A stretch of DNA of 64,000 bases from Luzula sylvatica (taxonomy: Eukaryota > Streptophyta > Magnoliopsida > Poales > Juncaceae), in contig OX326958.1 of assembly GCA_946800325.1 (NCBI GenBank), positions 16,334,992 to 16,398,991 on the forward strand, written 5' to 3'. Positions 36,901-51,336 of this stretch are shown piece after piece. The position numbers and the translations under genes were made by a program. The stretch's first letter is position 1. The number at the start of each line of letters is the position of its first letter. The notes under the pieces are model-generated. The model saw only the letters and a list, made by a program, of their open reading frames with translations. It did no database searches and had not been told where the DNA came from.

Positions 36901-39900
36901 ATGATCTAAAAACACGTTATTTGAACTCCTCAAAGCGTTAAAATCTTGTTTTGAATCGAAAAACAAACTTTCTTAGTGTTTGTGAAATTTGGTGAAAAGT
37001 TATGTACTGAAAGATACGATACAAATGATCTAAAAACACGTTATTTGAACTCCTCAAAGCGTTAAAATCTTGTTTTGAATCGAAAAACAAACTTTCTTAG
37101 TGTTTGTGAAATTTGGTGAAAAGTTATGTACTGAAAGATACGATACAAATGATCTAAAAACACGTTATTTGAACTCCTCAAAGCGTTAAAATCTTGTTTT
37201 GAATCGAAAAACAAACTTTCTTAGTGTTTGTGAAATTTGGTGAAAAGTTGTGTAGTAAAAGATACGATACAAATGATCTAGAAACACGTTATTTGAACTC
37301 CTCAAAGCGTTAAAATCTTGTTTTGAATCGAAAAACAAACTTTCTTAGTGTTTGTGAAATTTGGTGAAAAGTTATGTACTAAAAGATACGATACAAATGA
37401 TCTAAAAACAAGTTATTTGAACTCCTCAAAGCGTTAAAATCTTGTTTTGAATCGAAAAACAAACTTTCTTAGTGTTTGTGAAATTTGGTGAAAAGTTATG
37501 TACTGAAAGATTCGATACAAATGATCTAAAAACACGTTATTTGAACTCCTCAAAGCGTTAAAATCTTGTTTTGAATCGAAAAACAAACTTTCTTAGTGTT
37601 TGTGAAATTTGGTGAAAAGTTGTGTAGTAAAAGATACGATACAAATGATCTAGAAACACGTTATTTGAACTCCTCAAAGCGTTAAAATCTTGTTTTGAAT
37701 CGAAAAACAAACTTTCTTAGTGTTTGTGAAATTTGGTGAAAAGTTATGTACTGAAAGATACGATACAAATGATCTAAAAACACGTTATTTGAACTCCTCA
37801 AAGCGTTAAAATCTTGTTTTGAATCGAAAAACAAACTTTCTTAGTGTTTGTGAAATTTGGTGAAACGTTATGTAGTAAAAGATACGATACAAATGATCTA
37901 GAAACACGTTATTTGAACTCCTCAAAGCGTTAAAATCTTGTTTTGAATCGAAAAACAAACTTTCTTAGTGTTTGTGAAATTTGGTGAAAAGTTATGTACT
38001 AAAAGATACGATACAAATGATCTAAAAACACGTTATTTGAACTCCTCAAAGCATTAAAATCTGGTTTTGAATCGAAAAACAAACTTTCTTAGTGTTTGTG
38101 AAATTTGGTGAAAAGTTATGTACTAAAAGATACGATACAAATGATCTAAAAACTTGTTATTTGAACACCTCAAAGCGTTAAAATCTTGTTTTGAATCGAA
38201 AAACAAACTTTCTTAGTGTTTGTGAAATTTGGTGAAAAGTTATGTACTAAAAGATACGATACAAATGATCTAAAAACAAGTTATTTGAACTCCTCAAAGC
38301 GTTAAAATCTTGTTTTGAATCGAAAAACAAACTTTCTTAGTGTTTGTGAAATTTGGTGAAAAGTTATGTAGTAAAAGATACGATACAAATGATCTAGAAA
38401 CACGTTATTTGAACTCCTCATAGCGTTAAAATCTTGTTTTGAATCGAAAAACAAACTTTCTTAGTGTTTGTGAAATTTGGTGAAAAGTTATGTACTAAAA
38501 GATACGATACAAATGATCTAGAAACACGTTATTTGAACTCCTCATAGCGTTAAAATCTTGTTTTGAATCGAAAAACAAACTTTCTTAGTGTTTGTGAAAT
38601 TTGGTGAAAAGTTATGTACTAAAAGATACGATACAAATGATCTAAAAACTTGTTATTTGAACACCTCAAAGCGTTAAAATCTTGTTTTGAATCGAAAAAC
38701 AAACTTTCTTAGTGTTTGTGAAATTTGGTGAAAAGTTATGTACTAAAAGATACGATACAAATGATCTAAAAACAAGTTATTTGAACTCCTCAAAGCGTTA
38801 AAATCTTGTTTTGAATCGAAAAACAAACTTTCTTAGTGTTTGTGAAATTTGGTGAAAAGTTATGTAGTAAAAGATACGATACAAATGATCTAGAAACACG
38901 TTATTTGAACTCCTCATAGCGTTAAAATCTTGTTTTGAATCGAAAAACAAACTTTCTTAGTGTTTGTGAAATTTGGTGAAAAGTTATGTACTAAAAGATA
39001 CGATACAAATGATCTAAAACCACGTTATTTGAACTCCTCAAAGCGTTAAAATCTTGTTTTGAATCGAAAAACAAACTTTCTTAGTGTTTGTGAAATTTGG
39101 TGAAAAGTTATGTACTAAAAGATACTATACAAATGATCTAAAAACATGTTATTTGAACTCCTCAAAGCGTTAAAATCTTGTTTTGAATCGAAAAACAAAC
39201 TTTCTTAGTGTTTGTGAAATTTGGTGAAAAGTTATGTACTAAAAGATACGATACAAATGATCTAAAAACTTGTTATTTGAACACCTCAAAGCGTTAAAAT
39301 CTTGTTTTGAATCGAAAAACAAACTTTCTTAGTGTTTGTGAAATTTGGTGAAAAGTTATGTACTAAAAGATACGATACAAATGATCTAAAAACAAGTTAT
39401 TTGAACTCCTCAAAGCGTTAAAATCTTGTTTTGAATCGAAAAACAAACTTTCTTAGTGTTTGTGAAATTTGGTGAAAAGTTATGTAGTAAAAGATACGAT
39501 ACAAATGATCTAGAAACACGTTATTTGAACTCCTCATAGCGTTAAAATCTTGTTTTGAATCGAAAAACAAACTTTCTTAGTGTTTGTGAAATTTGGTGAA
39601 AAGTTATGTACTAAAAGATACGATACAAATGATCTAAAACCACGTTATTTGAACTCCTCAAAGCGTTAAAATCTTGTTTTGAATCGAAAAACAAACTTTC
39701 TTAGTGTTTGTGAAATTTGGTGAAAAGTTATGTACTAAAAGATACTATACAAATGATCTAAAAACATGTTATTTGAACTCCTCAAAGCGTTAAAATCTTG
39801 TTTTGAATCGAAAAACAAACTTTCTTAGTGTTTGTGAAATTTGGTGAAAAGTTATGTACTAAAAGATACGATACAAATGATCTAAAAACACGTTATTTGA

Positions 39901-41044
39901 ACTCCTCAAAGCGTTAAAATCTGGTTTTGAATCGAAAAACAAACTTTCTTAGTGTTTGTGAAATTTGGTGAAAAGTTATGTACTAAAAGATACGATACAA
40001 ATGATCTAAAAACACGTTATTTGAACTCCTCAAAGCGTTAAAATCTGGTTTTGAATCGAAAAACAAACTTTCTTAGTGTTTGTGAAATTTGGCGAAAAGT
40101 TATGTAGTAAAAGATACGATACTAATGATCTAGGAACACGTTATTTGAACTCCTCAAAGCGTTAAAATCTTGTTTTGAATCGAAAAACAAACTTTCTTAG
40201 TGTTTGTGAAATTTGGTGAAAAGTTATGTACTGAAAGATACGATACAAATGATCTAAAAACACGTTATTTGAACTCCTCAAAGCGTTAAAATCTTGTTTT
40301 GAATCGAAAAACAAACTTTCTTAGTGTTTGTGAAATTTGGTGAAACGTTATGTAGTAAAAGATACGATACAAATGATCTAGAAACACGTTATTTGAACTC
40401 CTCAAAGCGTTAAAATCTGGTTTTGAATCGAAAAACAAACTTTCTTAGTGTTTGTGAAATTTGGTGAAAAGTTATGTACTAAAAGATACGATACAAATGA
40501 TCTAAAAACACGTTATTTGAACTCCTCAAAGCGTTAAAATCTGGTTTTGAATCGAAAAACAAACTTTCTTAGTGTTTGTGAAATTTGGCGAAAAGTTATG
40601 TAGTAAAAGATACGATACTAATGATCTAGGAACACGTTATTTGAACTCCTCAAAGCGTTAAAATCTTGTTTTGAATCGAAAAACAAACTTTCTTAGTGTT
40701 TGTGAAATTTGGTGAAACGTTATGTAGTAAAAGATACGATACAAATGATCTAGAAACACGTTATTTGAACTCCTCAAAGCGTTAAAATCTGGTTTTGAAT
40801 CGAAAAACAAACTTTCTTAGTGTTTGTGAAATTTGGTGAAAAGTTATGTACTAAAAGATACGATACAAATGATCTAAAAACACGTTATTTGAACTCCTCA
40901 AAGCGTTAAAATCTGGTTTTGAATCGAAAAACAAACTTTCTTAGTGTTTGTGAAATTTGGCGAAAAGTTATGTAGTAAAAGATACGATACTAATGATCTA
41001 GGAACACGTTATTTGAACTCCTCAAAGCGTTAAAATCTTGTTTT
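33357..41044 (+). repeat. Higher-order segment 2, second copy (m270-m331)
   Basis: This is the partner of 15,625-23,064, longer by two monomers. After m307 (A109 marker at 38,053) the first copy reads D'-E while this copy reads F-G-E-hybrid before both continue F-G-E-I-J. Private changes include G at 35,650 (position 62) and T at 37,512 (position 64). The lengthening includes the hybrid monomer at 38,441-38,564. Confidence 0.87.
38441..38564 (+). repeat. Hybrid monomer, beta 5' part and E-like 3' part
   Basis: This copy has C55 and A57 like the beta types but G81 and T105 like type E, a combination normally not seen. It lies exactly where the second copy of segment 2 gained two monomers. The simplest reading is a crossover between two misaligned copies somewhere between monomer positions 56 and 80. 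Confidence 0.8.
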
Positions 41045-41168
41045 GAATCGAAAAACAAACTTTCTTAGTGTTTGTGAAATTTGGTGAAAAGTTATGTACT
41101 GAAAGATACGATACAAAAGATCTAAAAACACGTTATTTGAACTCCTCAAAGCGTTAAAATCTTGTTTT

Positions 41169-44144
41169 GAATCGAAAAACAAACTTTCTTAGTGTTTGTG
41201 AAATTTGGTGAAAAGTTATGTAGTAAAAGATACGATACAAATGATCTAGAAACACGTTATTTGAACTCCTCATAGCGTTAAAATCTTGTTTTGAATCGAA
41301 AAACAAACTTTCTTAGTGTTTGTGAAATTTGGTGAAAAGTTATGTACTAAAAGATACGATACAAATGATCTAAAAACTTGTTATTTGAACACCTCAAAGC
41401 GTTAAAATCTTGTTTTGAATCGAAAAACAAACTTTCTTAGTGTTTGTGAATTTTGGTGAAAAGTTATGTACTAAAAGATACGATACAAATGATCTAAAAA
41501 CAAGTTATTTGAACTCCTCAAAGCGTTAAAATCTTGTTTTGAATCGAAAAACAAACTTTCTTAGTGTTTGTGAAATTTGGTGAAAAGTTATGTAGTAAAA
41601 GATACGATACAAATGATCTAGAAACACGTTATTTGAACTCCTCATAGCGTTAAAATCTTGTTTTGAATCGAAAAACAAACTTTCTTAGTGTTTGTGAAAT
41701 TTGGTGAAAAGTTATGTACTAAAAGATACGATACAAATGATCTAAAAACTTGTTATTTGAACACCTCAAAGCGTTAAAATCTTGTTTTGAATCGAAAAAC
41801 AAACTTTCTTAGTGTTTGTGAAATTTGGTGAAAAGTTATGTACTAAAAGATACGATACAAATGATCTAAAAACAAGTTATTTGAACTCCTCAAAGCGTTA
41901 AAATCTTGTTTTGAATCGAAAAACAAACTTTCTTAGTGTTTGTGAAATTTGGTGAAAAATAATGTACTGAAAGATACGATACAAATGATCTAAAAACACG
42001 TTATTTGAACTCCTCAAAGCGTTAAAATCTTGTTTTGAATCGAAAAACAAACTTTCTTAGTGTTTGTGAAATTTGGTGAAAAGTTGTGTAGTAAAAGATA
42101 CGATACAAATGATCTAGAAACACGTTATTTGAACTCCTCAAAGCGTTAAAATCTTGTTTTGAATCGAAAAACAAACTTTCTTAGTGTTTGTGAAATTTGG
42201 TGAAAAGTTATGTACTGAAAGATACGATACAAATGATCTAAAAACACGTTATTTGAACTCCTCAAAGCGTTAAAATCTTGTTTTGAATCGAAAAACAAAC
42301 TTTCTTAGTGTTTGTGAAATTTGGTGAAACGTTATGTAGTAAAAGATACGATACAAATGATCTAGAAACACGTTATTTGAACTCCTCAAAGCGTTAAAAT
42401 CTTGTTTTGAATCGAAAAACAAACTTTCTTAGTGTTTGTGAAATTTGGTGAAAAGTTATGTACTAAAAGATACGATACAAATGATCTAAAAACACGTTAT
42501 TTGAACTCCTCAAAGCGTTAAAATCTTGTTTTGAATCGAAAAACAAACTTTCTTAGTGTTTGTGAAATTTGGTGAAAAGTTATGTAGTAAAAGATACGAT
42601 ACAAATGATCTAGAAACACGTTATTTGAACTCCTCATAGCGTTAAAATCTTGTTTTGAATCGAAAAACAAACTTTCTTAGTGTTTGTGAAATTTGGTGAA
42701 AAGTTATGTACTAAAAGATACGATACAAATGATCTAAAAACTTGTTATTTGAACACCTCAAAGTGTTAAAATCTTGTTTTGAATCGAAAAACAAACTTTC
42801 TTAGTGTTTGTGAAATTTGGTGAAAAGTTATGTACTAAAAGATACGATACAAATGATCTAAAAACACGTTATTTGAACTCCTCAAAGCGTTAAAATCTGG
42901 TTTTGAATCGAAAAACAAACTTTCTTAGTGTTTGTGAAATTTGGTGAAAAGTTATGTACTAAAAGATACGATACAAATGATCTAAAAACACGTTATTTGA
43001 ACTCCTCAAAGCGTTAAAATCTGGTTTTGAATCGAAAAACAAACTTTCTTAGTGTTTGTGAAATTTGGCGAAAAGTTATGTACTAAAAGATACGATACTA
43101 ATGATCTAGGAACACGTTATTTGAACTCCTCAAAGCGTTAAAATCTTGTTTTGAATCGAAAAACAAACTTTCTTAGTGTTTGTGTAATTTGGTGAAAAGT
43201 TATGTACTGAAAGATACGATACAAATGATCTAAAAACACGTTATTTGAACTCCTCAAAGCGTTAAAATCTTGTTTTGAATCGAAAAACAAACTTTCTTAG
43301 TGTTTGTGAAATTTGGTGAAACGTTATGTAGTAAAAGATACGATACAAATGATCTAGAAACACGTTATTTGAACTCCTCAAAGCGTTAAAATCTGGTTTT
43401 GAATCGAAAAACAAACTTTCTTAGTGTTTGTGAAATTTGGTGAAAAGTTATGTACTAAAAGATACGATACAAATGATCTAAAAACACGTTATTTGAACTC
43501 CTCAAAGCGTTAAAATCTGGTTTTGAATCGAAAAACAAACTTTCTTAGTGTTTGTGAAATTTGGCGAAAAGTTATGTAGTAAAAGATACGATACTAATGA
43601 TCTAGGAACACGTTATTTGAACTCCTCAAAGCGTTAAAATCTTGTTTTGAATCGAAAAACAAACTTTCTTAGTGTTTGTGAAATTTGGTGAAACGTTATG
43701 TAGTAAAAGATACGATACAAATGATCTAGAAACACGTTATTTGAACTCCTCAAAGCGTTAAAATCTGGTTTTGAATCGAAAAACAAACTTTCTTAGTGTT
43801 TGTGAAATTTGGTGAAAAGTTATGTACTAAAAGATACGATACAAATGATCTAAAAACACGTTATTTGAACTCCTCAAAGCGTTAAAATCTGGTTTTGAAT
43901 CGAAAAACAAACTTTCTTAGTGTTTGTGAAATTTGGCGAAAAGTTATGTAGTAAAAGATACGATACTAATGATCTAGGAACACGTTATTTGAACTCCTCA
44001 AAGCGTTAAAATCTTGTTTTGAATCGAAAAACAAACTTTCTTAGTGTTTGTGAAATTTGGTGAAAAGTTATGTACTGAAAGATACGATACAAATGATCTA
44101 AAAACACGTTATTTGAACTCCTCAAAGCGTTAAAATCTTGTTTT
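41169..44144 (+). repeat. T35-marked higher-order unit, copy 1 (m333-m356, 24 monomers)
   Basis: The order is E-F-G(T35)-E-F-G-K-H-B-C-D'-E-F-D-D-A-B-C-D-A-C-D-A-B. The next unit has D-D' where this copy has one D', so one monomer appears lost or gained between them. Private bases include A at 41,961 (position 49), T at 42,764 (position 108) and T at 43,185 (position 33). The A monomer starting at 43,029 carries C55 instead of G55. Confidence 0.87.
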
Positions 44145-47100
44145 GAATCGAAAAACAAACTTTCTTAGTGTTTGTGAAATTTGGTGAAAAGTTATGTAGT
44201 AAAAGATACGATACAAACGATCTAGAAACACGTTATTTGAACTCCTCATAGCGTTAAAATCTTGTTTTGAATCGAAAAACAAACTTTCTTAGTGTTTGTG
44301 AAATTTGGTGAAAAGTTATGTACTAAAAGATACGATACAAATGATCTAAAAACTTGTTATTTGAACACCTCAAAGCGTTAAAATCTTGTTTTGAATCGAA
44401 AAACAAACTTTCTTAGTGTTTGTGAATTTTGGTGAAAAGTTATGTACTAAAAGATACGATACAAATGATCTAAAAACAAGTTATTTGAACTCCTCAAAGC
44501 GTTAAAATCTTGTTTTGAATCGAAAAACAAACTTTCTTAGTGTTTGTGAAATTTGGTGAAAAGTTATGTAGTAAAAGATACGATACAAATGATCTAGAAA
44601 CACGTTATTTGAACTCCTCATAGCGTTAAAATCTTGTTTTGAATCGAAAAACAAACTTTCTTAGTGTTTGTGAAATTTGGTGAAAAGTTATGTACTAAAA
44701 GATACGATACAAATGATCTAAAAACTTGTTATTTGAACACCTCAAAGCGTTAAAATCTTGTTTTGAATCGAAAAACAAACTTTCTTAGTGTTTGTGAAAT
44801 TTGGTGAAAAGTTATGTACTAAAAGATACGATACAAATGATCTAAAAACAAGTTATTTGAACTCCTCAAAGCGTTAAAATCTTGTTTTGAATCGAAAAAC
44901 AAACTTTCTTAGTGTTTGTGAAATTTGGTGAAAAATTATGTACTGAAAGATACGATACAAATGATCTAAAAACACGTTATTTGAACTCCTCAAAGCGTTA
45001 AAATCTTGTTTTGAATCGAAAAACAAACTTTCTTAGTGTTTGTGAAATTTGGTGAAAAGTTGTGTAGTAAAAGATACGATACAAATGATCTAGAAACACG
45101 TTATTTGAACTCCTCAAAGCGTTAAAATCTTGTTTTGAATCGAAAAACAAACTTTCTTAGTGTTTGTGAAATTTGGTGAAAAGTTATGTACTGAAAGATA
45201 CGATACAAATGATCTAAAAACACGTTATTTGAACTCCTCAAAGCGTTAAAATCTTGTTTTGAATCGAAAAACAAACTTTCTTAGTGTTTGTGAAATTTGG
45301 TGAAACGTTATGTAGTAAAAGATACGATACAAATGATCTAGAAACACGTTATTTGAACTCCTCAAAGCGTTAAAATCTTGTTTTGAATCGAAAAACAAAC
45401 TTTCTTAGTGTTTGTGAAATTTGGTGAAAAGTTATGTACTAAAAGATACGATACAAATGATCTAAAAACACGTTATTTGAACTCCTCAAAGCGTTAAAAT
45501 CTGGTTTTGAATCGAAAAACAAACTTTCTTAGTGTTTGTGAAATTTGGTGAAAAGTTATGTACTAAAAGATACGATACAAATGATCTAAAAACACGTTAT
45601 TTGAACTCCTCAAAGCGTTAAAATCTTGTTTTGAATCGAAAAACAAACTTTCTTAGTGTTTGTGAAATTTGGTGAAAAGTTATGTAGTAAAAGATACGAT
45701 ACAAATGATCTAGAAACACGTTATTTGAACTCCTCATAGCGTTAAAATCTTGTTTTGAATCGAAAAACAAACTTTCTTAGTGTTTGTGAAATTTGGTGAA
45801 AAGTTATGTACTAAAAGATACGATACAAATGATCTAAAAACTTGTTATTTGAACACCTCAAAGCGTTAAAATCTTGTTTTGAATCGAAAAACAAACTTTC
45901 TTAGTGTTTGTGAAATTTGGTGAAAAGTTATGTACTAAAAGATACGATACAAATGATCTAAAAACACGTTATTTGAACTCCTCAAAGCGTTAAAATCTGG
46001 TTTTGAATCGAAAAACAAACTTTCTTAGTGTTTGTGAAATTTGGTGAAAAGTTATGTACTAAAAGATACGATACAAATGATCTAAAAACACGTTATTTGA
46101 ACTCCTCAAAGCGTTAAAATCTGGTTTTGAATCGAAAAACAAACTTTCTTAGTGTTTGTGAAATTTGGCGAAAAGTTATGTACTGAAAGATACGATACTA
46201 ATGATCTAGGAACACGTTATTTGAACTCCTCAAAGCGTTAAAATCTTGTTTTGAATCGAAAAACAAACTTTCTTAGTGTTTGTGAAATTTGGTGAAAAGT
46301 TATGTACTGAAAGATACGATACAAATGATCTAAAAACACGTTATTTGAACTCCTCAAAGCGTTAAAATCTTGTTTTGAATCGAAAAACAAACTTTCTTAG
46401 TGTTTGTGAAATTTGGTGAAACGTTATGTAGTAAAAGATACGATACAAATGATCTAGAAACACGTTATTTGAACTCCTCAAAGCGTTAAAATCTGGTTTT
46501 GAATCGAAAAACAAACTTTCTTAGTGTTTGTGAAATTTGGTGAAAAGTTATGTACTAAAAGATACGATACAAATGATCTAAAAACACGTTATTTGAACTC
46601 CTCAAAGCGTTAAAATCTGGTTTTGAATCGAAAAACAAACTTTCTTAGTGTTTGTGAAATTTGGCGAAAAGTTATGTAGTAAAAGATACGATACTAATGA
46701 TCTAGGAACACGTTATTTGAACTCCTCAAAGCGTTAAAATCTTGTTTTGAATCGAAAAACAAACTTTCTTAGTGTTTGTGAAATTTGGTGAAACGTTATG
46801 TAGTAAAAGATACGATACAAATGATCTAGAAACACGTTATTTGAACTCCTCAAAGCGTTAAAATCTGGTTTTGAATCGAAAAACAAACTTTCTTAGTGTT
46901 TGTGAAATTTGGTGAAAAGTTATGTACTAAAAGATACGATACAAATGATCTAAAAACACGTTATTTGAACTCCTCAAAGCGTTAAAATCTGGTTTTGAAT
47001 CGAAAAACAAACTTTCTTAGTGTTTGTGAAATTTGGCGAAAAGTTATGTAGTAAAAGATACGATACTAATGATCTAGGAACACGTTATTTGAACTCCTCA

Positions 47101-48360
47101 AAGCGTTAAAATCTTGTTTTGAATCGAAAAACAAAATTTCTTAGTGTTTGTGAAATTTGGTGAAAAGTTATGTACTGAAAGATACGATACAAATGATCTA
47201 AAAACACGTTATTTGAACTCCTCAAAGCGTTAAAATCTTGTTTTGAATCGAAAAACAAACTTTCTTAGTGTTTGTGAAATTTGGTGAAAAGTTATGTAGT
47301 AAAAGATACGATACAAATGATCTAGAAACACGTTATTTGAACTCCTCAAAGAGTTAAAATCTTGTTTTGAATCGAAAAACAAACTTTCTTAGTGTTTGTG
47401 AAATTTGGTGAAAAGTTATGTACTAAAAGATACGATACAAATGATCTAAAAACACGTTATTTGAACTCCTCAAAGCGTTAAAATCTGGTTTTGAATCGAA
47501 AAACAAACTTTCTTAGTGTTTGTGAAATTTGGTGAAAAGTTATGTACTAAAAGATACGATACAAATGATCTAAAAACACGTTATTTGAACTCCTCAAAGC
47601 GTTAAAATCTGGTTTTGAATCGAAAAACAAACTTTCTTAGTGTTTGTGAAATTTGGCGAAAAGTTATGTAGTAAAAGATACGATACTAATGATCTAGGAA
47701 CACGTTATTTGAACTCCTCAAAGCGTTAAAATCTTGTTTTGAATCGAAAAACAAACTTTCTTAGTGTTTGTGAAATTTGGTGAAAAGTTATGTACTGAAA
47801 GATACGATACAAATGATCTAAAAACACGTTATTTGAACTCCTCAAAGCGTTAAAATCTTGTTTTGAATCGAAAAACAAACTTTCTTAGTGTTTGTGAAAT
47901 TTGGTGAAACGTTATGTAGTAAAAGATACGATACAAATGATCTAGAAACACGTTATTTGAACTCCTCAAAGCGTTAAAATCTGGTTTTGAATCGAAAAAC
48001 AAACTTTCTTAGTGTTTGTGAAATTTGGTGAAAAGTTATGTACTAAAAGATACGATACAAATGATCTAAAAACACGTTATTTGAACTCCTCAAAGCGTTA
48101 AAATCTGGTTTTGAATCGAAAAACAAACTTTCTTAGTGTTTGTGAAATTTGGCGAAAAGTTATGTAGTAAAAGATACGATACTAATGATCTAGGAACACG
48201 TTATTTGAACTCCTCAAAGCGTTAAAATCTTGTTTTGAATCGAAAAACAAACTTTCTTAGTGTTTGTGAAATTTGGTGAAAAGTTATGTACTGAAAGATA
48301 CGATACAAATGATCTAAAAACACGTTATTTGAGCTCCTCAAAGCGTTAAAATCTTGTTTT
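44145..48360 (+). repeat. T35-marked higher-order unit, copy 2 (m357-m390, 34 monomers)
   Basis: The first 25 monomers match copy 1 apart from one additional D; the last nine (47,245-48,360; e-D-D-A-B-C-D-A-B) are extra. Private bases include C at 44,218, A at 47,136, A at 47,352 and G at 48,333; the last creates a GAGCTC (SacI) site that I noticed nowhere else. The A-type monomer starting 46,129 has the TACTGAAAG state of type B. Confidence 0.86.
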
Positions 48361-51088
48361 GAATCGAAAAACAAACTTTCTTAGTGTTTGTGAAATTTGG
48401 TGAAAAGTTATGTAGTAAAAGATACGATACAAATGATCTAGAAACACGTTATTTGAACTCCTCATAGCGTTAAAATCTTGTTTTGAATCGAAAAACAAAC
48501 TTTCTTAGTGTTTGTGAAATTTGGTGAAAAGTTATGTACTAAAAGATACGATACAAATGATCTAAAAACTTGTTATTTGAACACCTCAAAGCGTTAAAAT
48601 CTTGTTTTGAATCGAAAAACAAACTTTCTTAGTGTTTGTGAATTTTGGTGAAAAGTTATGTACTAAAAGATACGATACAAATGATCTAAAAACAAGTTAT
48701 TTGAACTCCTCAAAGCGTTAAAATCTTGTTTTGAATCGAAAAACAAACTTTCTTAGTGTTTGTGAAATTTGGTGAAAAGTTATGTAGTAAAAGATACGAT
48801 ACAAATGATCTAGAAACACGTTATTTGAACTCCTCATAGCGTTAAAATCTTGTTTTGAATCGAAAAACAAACTTTCTTAGTGTTTGTGAAATTTGGTGAA
48901 AAGTTATGTACTAAAAGATACGATACAAATGATCTAAAAACTTGTTATTTGAACACCTCAAAGCGTTAAAATCTTGTTTTGAATCGAAAAACAAACTTTC
49001 TTAGTGTTTGTGAAATTTGGTGAAAAGTTATGTACTAAAAGATACGATACAAATGATCTAAAAACAAGTTATTTGAACTCCTCAAAGCGTTAAAATCTTG
49101 TTTTGAATCGAAAAACAAACTTTCTTAGTGTTTGTGAAATTTGGTGAAAAATTATGTACTGAAAGATACGATACAAATGATCTAAAAACACGTTATTTGA
49201 ACTCCTCAAAGCGTTAAAATCTTGTTTTGAATCGAAAAACAAACTTTCTTAGTGTTTGTGAAATTTGGTGAAAAGTTGTGTAGTAAAAGATACGATACAA
49301 ATGATCTAGAAACACGTTATTTGAACTCCTCAAAGCGTTAAAATCTTGTTTTGAATCGAAAAACAAACTTTCTTAGTGTTTGTGAAATTTGGTGAAAAGT
49401 TATGTACTGAAAGATACGATACAAATGATCTAAAAACACGTTATTTGAACTCCTCAAAGCGTTAAAATCTTGTTTTGAATCGAAAAACAAACTTTCTTAG
49501 TGTTTGTGAAATTTGGTGAAACGTTATGTAGTAAAAGATACGATACAAATGATCTAGAAACACGTTATTTGAACTCCTCAAAGCGTTAAAATCTTGTTTT
49601 GAATCGAAAAACAAACTTTCTTAGTGTTTGTGAAATTTGGTGAAAAGTTATGTACTAAAAGATACGATACAAATGATCTAAAAACACGTTATTTGAACTC
49701 CTCAAAGCGTTAAAATCTGGTTTTGAATCGAAAAACAAACTTTCTTAGTGTTTGTGAAATTTGGTGAAAAGTTATGTACTAAAAGATACGATACAAATGA
49801 TCTAAAAACACGTTATTTGAACTCCTCAAAGCGTTAAAATCTTGTTTTGAATCGAAAAACAAACTTTCTTAGTGTTTGTGAAATTTGGTGAAAAGTTATG
49901 TAGTAAAAGATACGATACAAATGATCTAGAAACACGTTATTTGAACTCCTCATAGCGTTAAAATCTTGTTTTGAATCGAAAAACAAACTTTCTTAGTGTT
50001 TGTGAAATTTGGTGAAAAGTTATGTACTAAAAGATACGATACAAATGATCTAAAAACTTGTTATTTGAACACCTCAAAGCGTTAAAATCTTGTTTTGAAT
50101 CGAAAAACAAACTTTCTTAGTGTTTGTGAAATTTGGTGAAAAGTTATGTACTAAAAGATACGATACAAATGATCTAAAAACACGTTATTTGAACTCCTCA
50201 AAGCGTTAAAATCTGGTTTTGAATCGAAAAACAAACTTTCTTAGTGTTTGTGAAATTTGGTGAAAAGTTATGTACTAAAAGATACGATACAAATGATCTA
50301 AAAACACGTTATTTGAACTCCTCAAAGCGTTAAAATCTGGTTTTGAATCGAAAAACAAACTTTCTTAGTGTTTGTGAAATTTGGCGAAAAGTTATGTACT
50401 AAAAGATACGATACTAATGATCTAGGAACACGTTATTTGAACTCCTCAAAGCGTTAAAATCTTGTTTTGAATCGAAAAACAAACTTTCTTAGTGTTTGTG
50501 AAATTTGGTGAAAAGTTATGTACTGAAAGATACGATACAAATGATCTAAAAACACGTTATTTGAACTCCTCAAAGCGTTAAAATCTTGTTTTGAATCGAA
50601 AAACAAACTTTCTTAGTGTTTGTGAAATTTGGTGAAACGTTATGTAGTAAAAGATACGATACAAATGATCTAGAAACACGTTATTTGAACTCCTCAAAGC
50701 GTTAAAATCTGGTTTTGAATCGAAAAACAAACTTTCTTAGTGTTTGTGAAATTTGGTGAAAAGTTATGTACTAAAAGATACGATACAAATGATCTAAAAA
50801 CACGTTATTTGAACTCCTCAAAGCGTTAAAATCTGGTTTTGAATCGAAAAACAAACTTTCTTAGTGTTTGTGAAATTTGGCGAAAAGTTATGTAGTAAAA
50901 GATACGATACTAATGATCTAGGAACACGTTATTTGAACTCCTCAAAGCGTTAAAATCTTGTTTTGAATCGAAAAACAAACTTTCTTAGTGTTTGTGAAAT
51001 TTGGTGAAACGTTATGTAGTAAAAGATACGATACAAATGATCTAGAAACACGTTATTTGAACTCCTCATAGCGTTAAAATCTTGTTTT
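48361..51088 (+). repeat. T35-marked higher-order unit, copy 3 (m391-m412, partial)
   Basis: This matches copy 2 at an offset of 34 monomers (T35 at 48,643 versus 44,427). The A-type monomer starting at 50,345 again has C55. The match holds to the C monomer starting at 50,965, which has T105 like type E; the array then switches to a monomer with C57 (51,145), so the junction probably lies within m412. Confidence 0.85.
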
Positions 51089-51336
51089 GAATCGAAAAAC
51101 AAACTTTCTTAGTGTTTGTGAAATTTGGTGAAAAGTTATGTACTCAAAGATACGATACAAATGATCTAAAAACACGTTATTTGAACACCTCAAAGCGTTA
51201 AAATCTTGTTTTGAATCGAAAAACAAACTTTCTTAGTGTTTGTGAAATTTGGTGAAAAGTTATGTACTAAAAGATACGATACAAATGATCTAAAAACAAG
51301 TTATTTGAACTCCTCAAAGCGTTAAAATCTTGTTTT

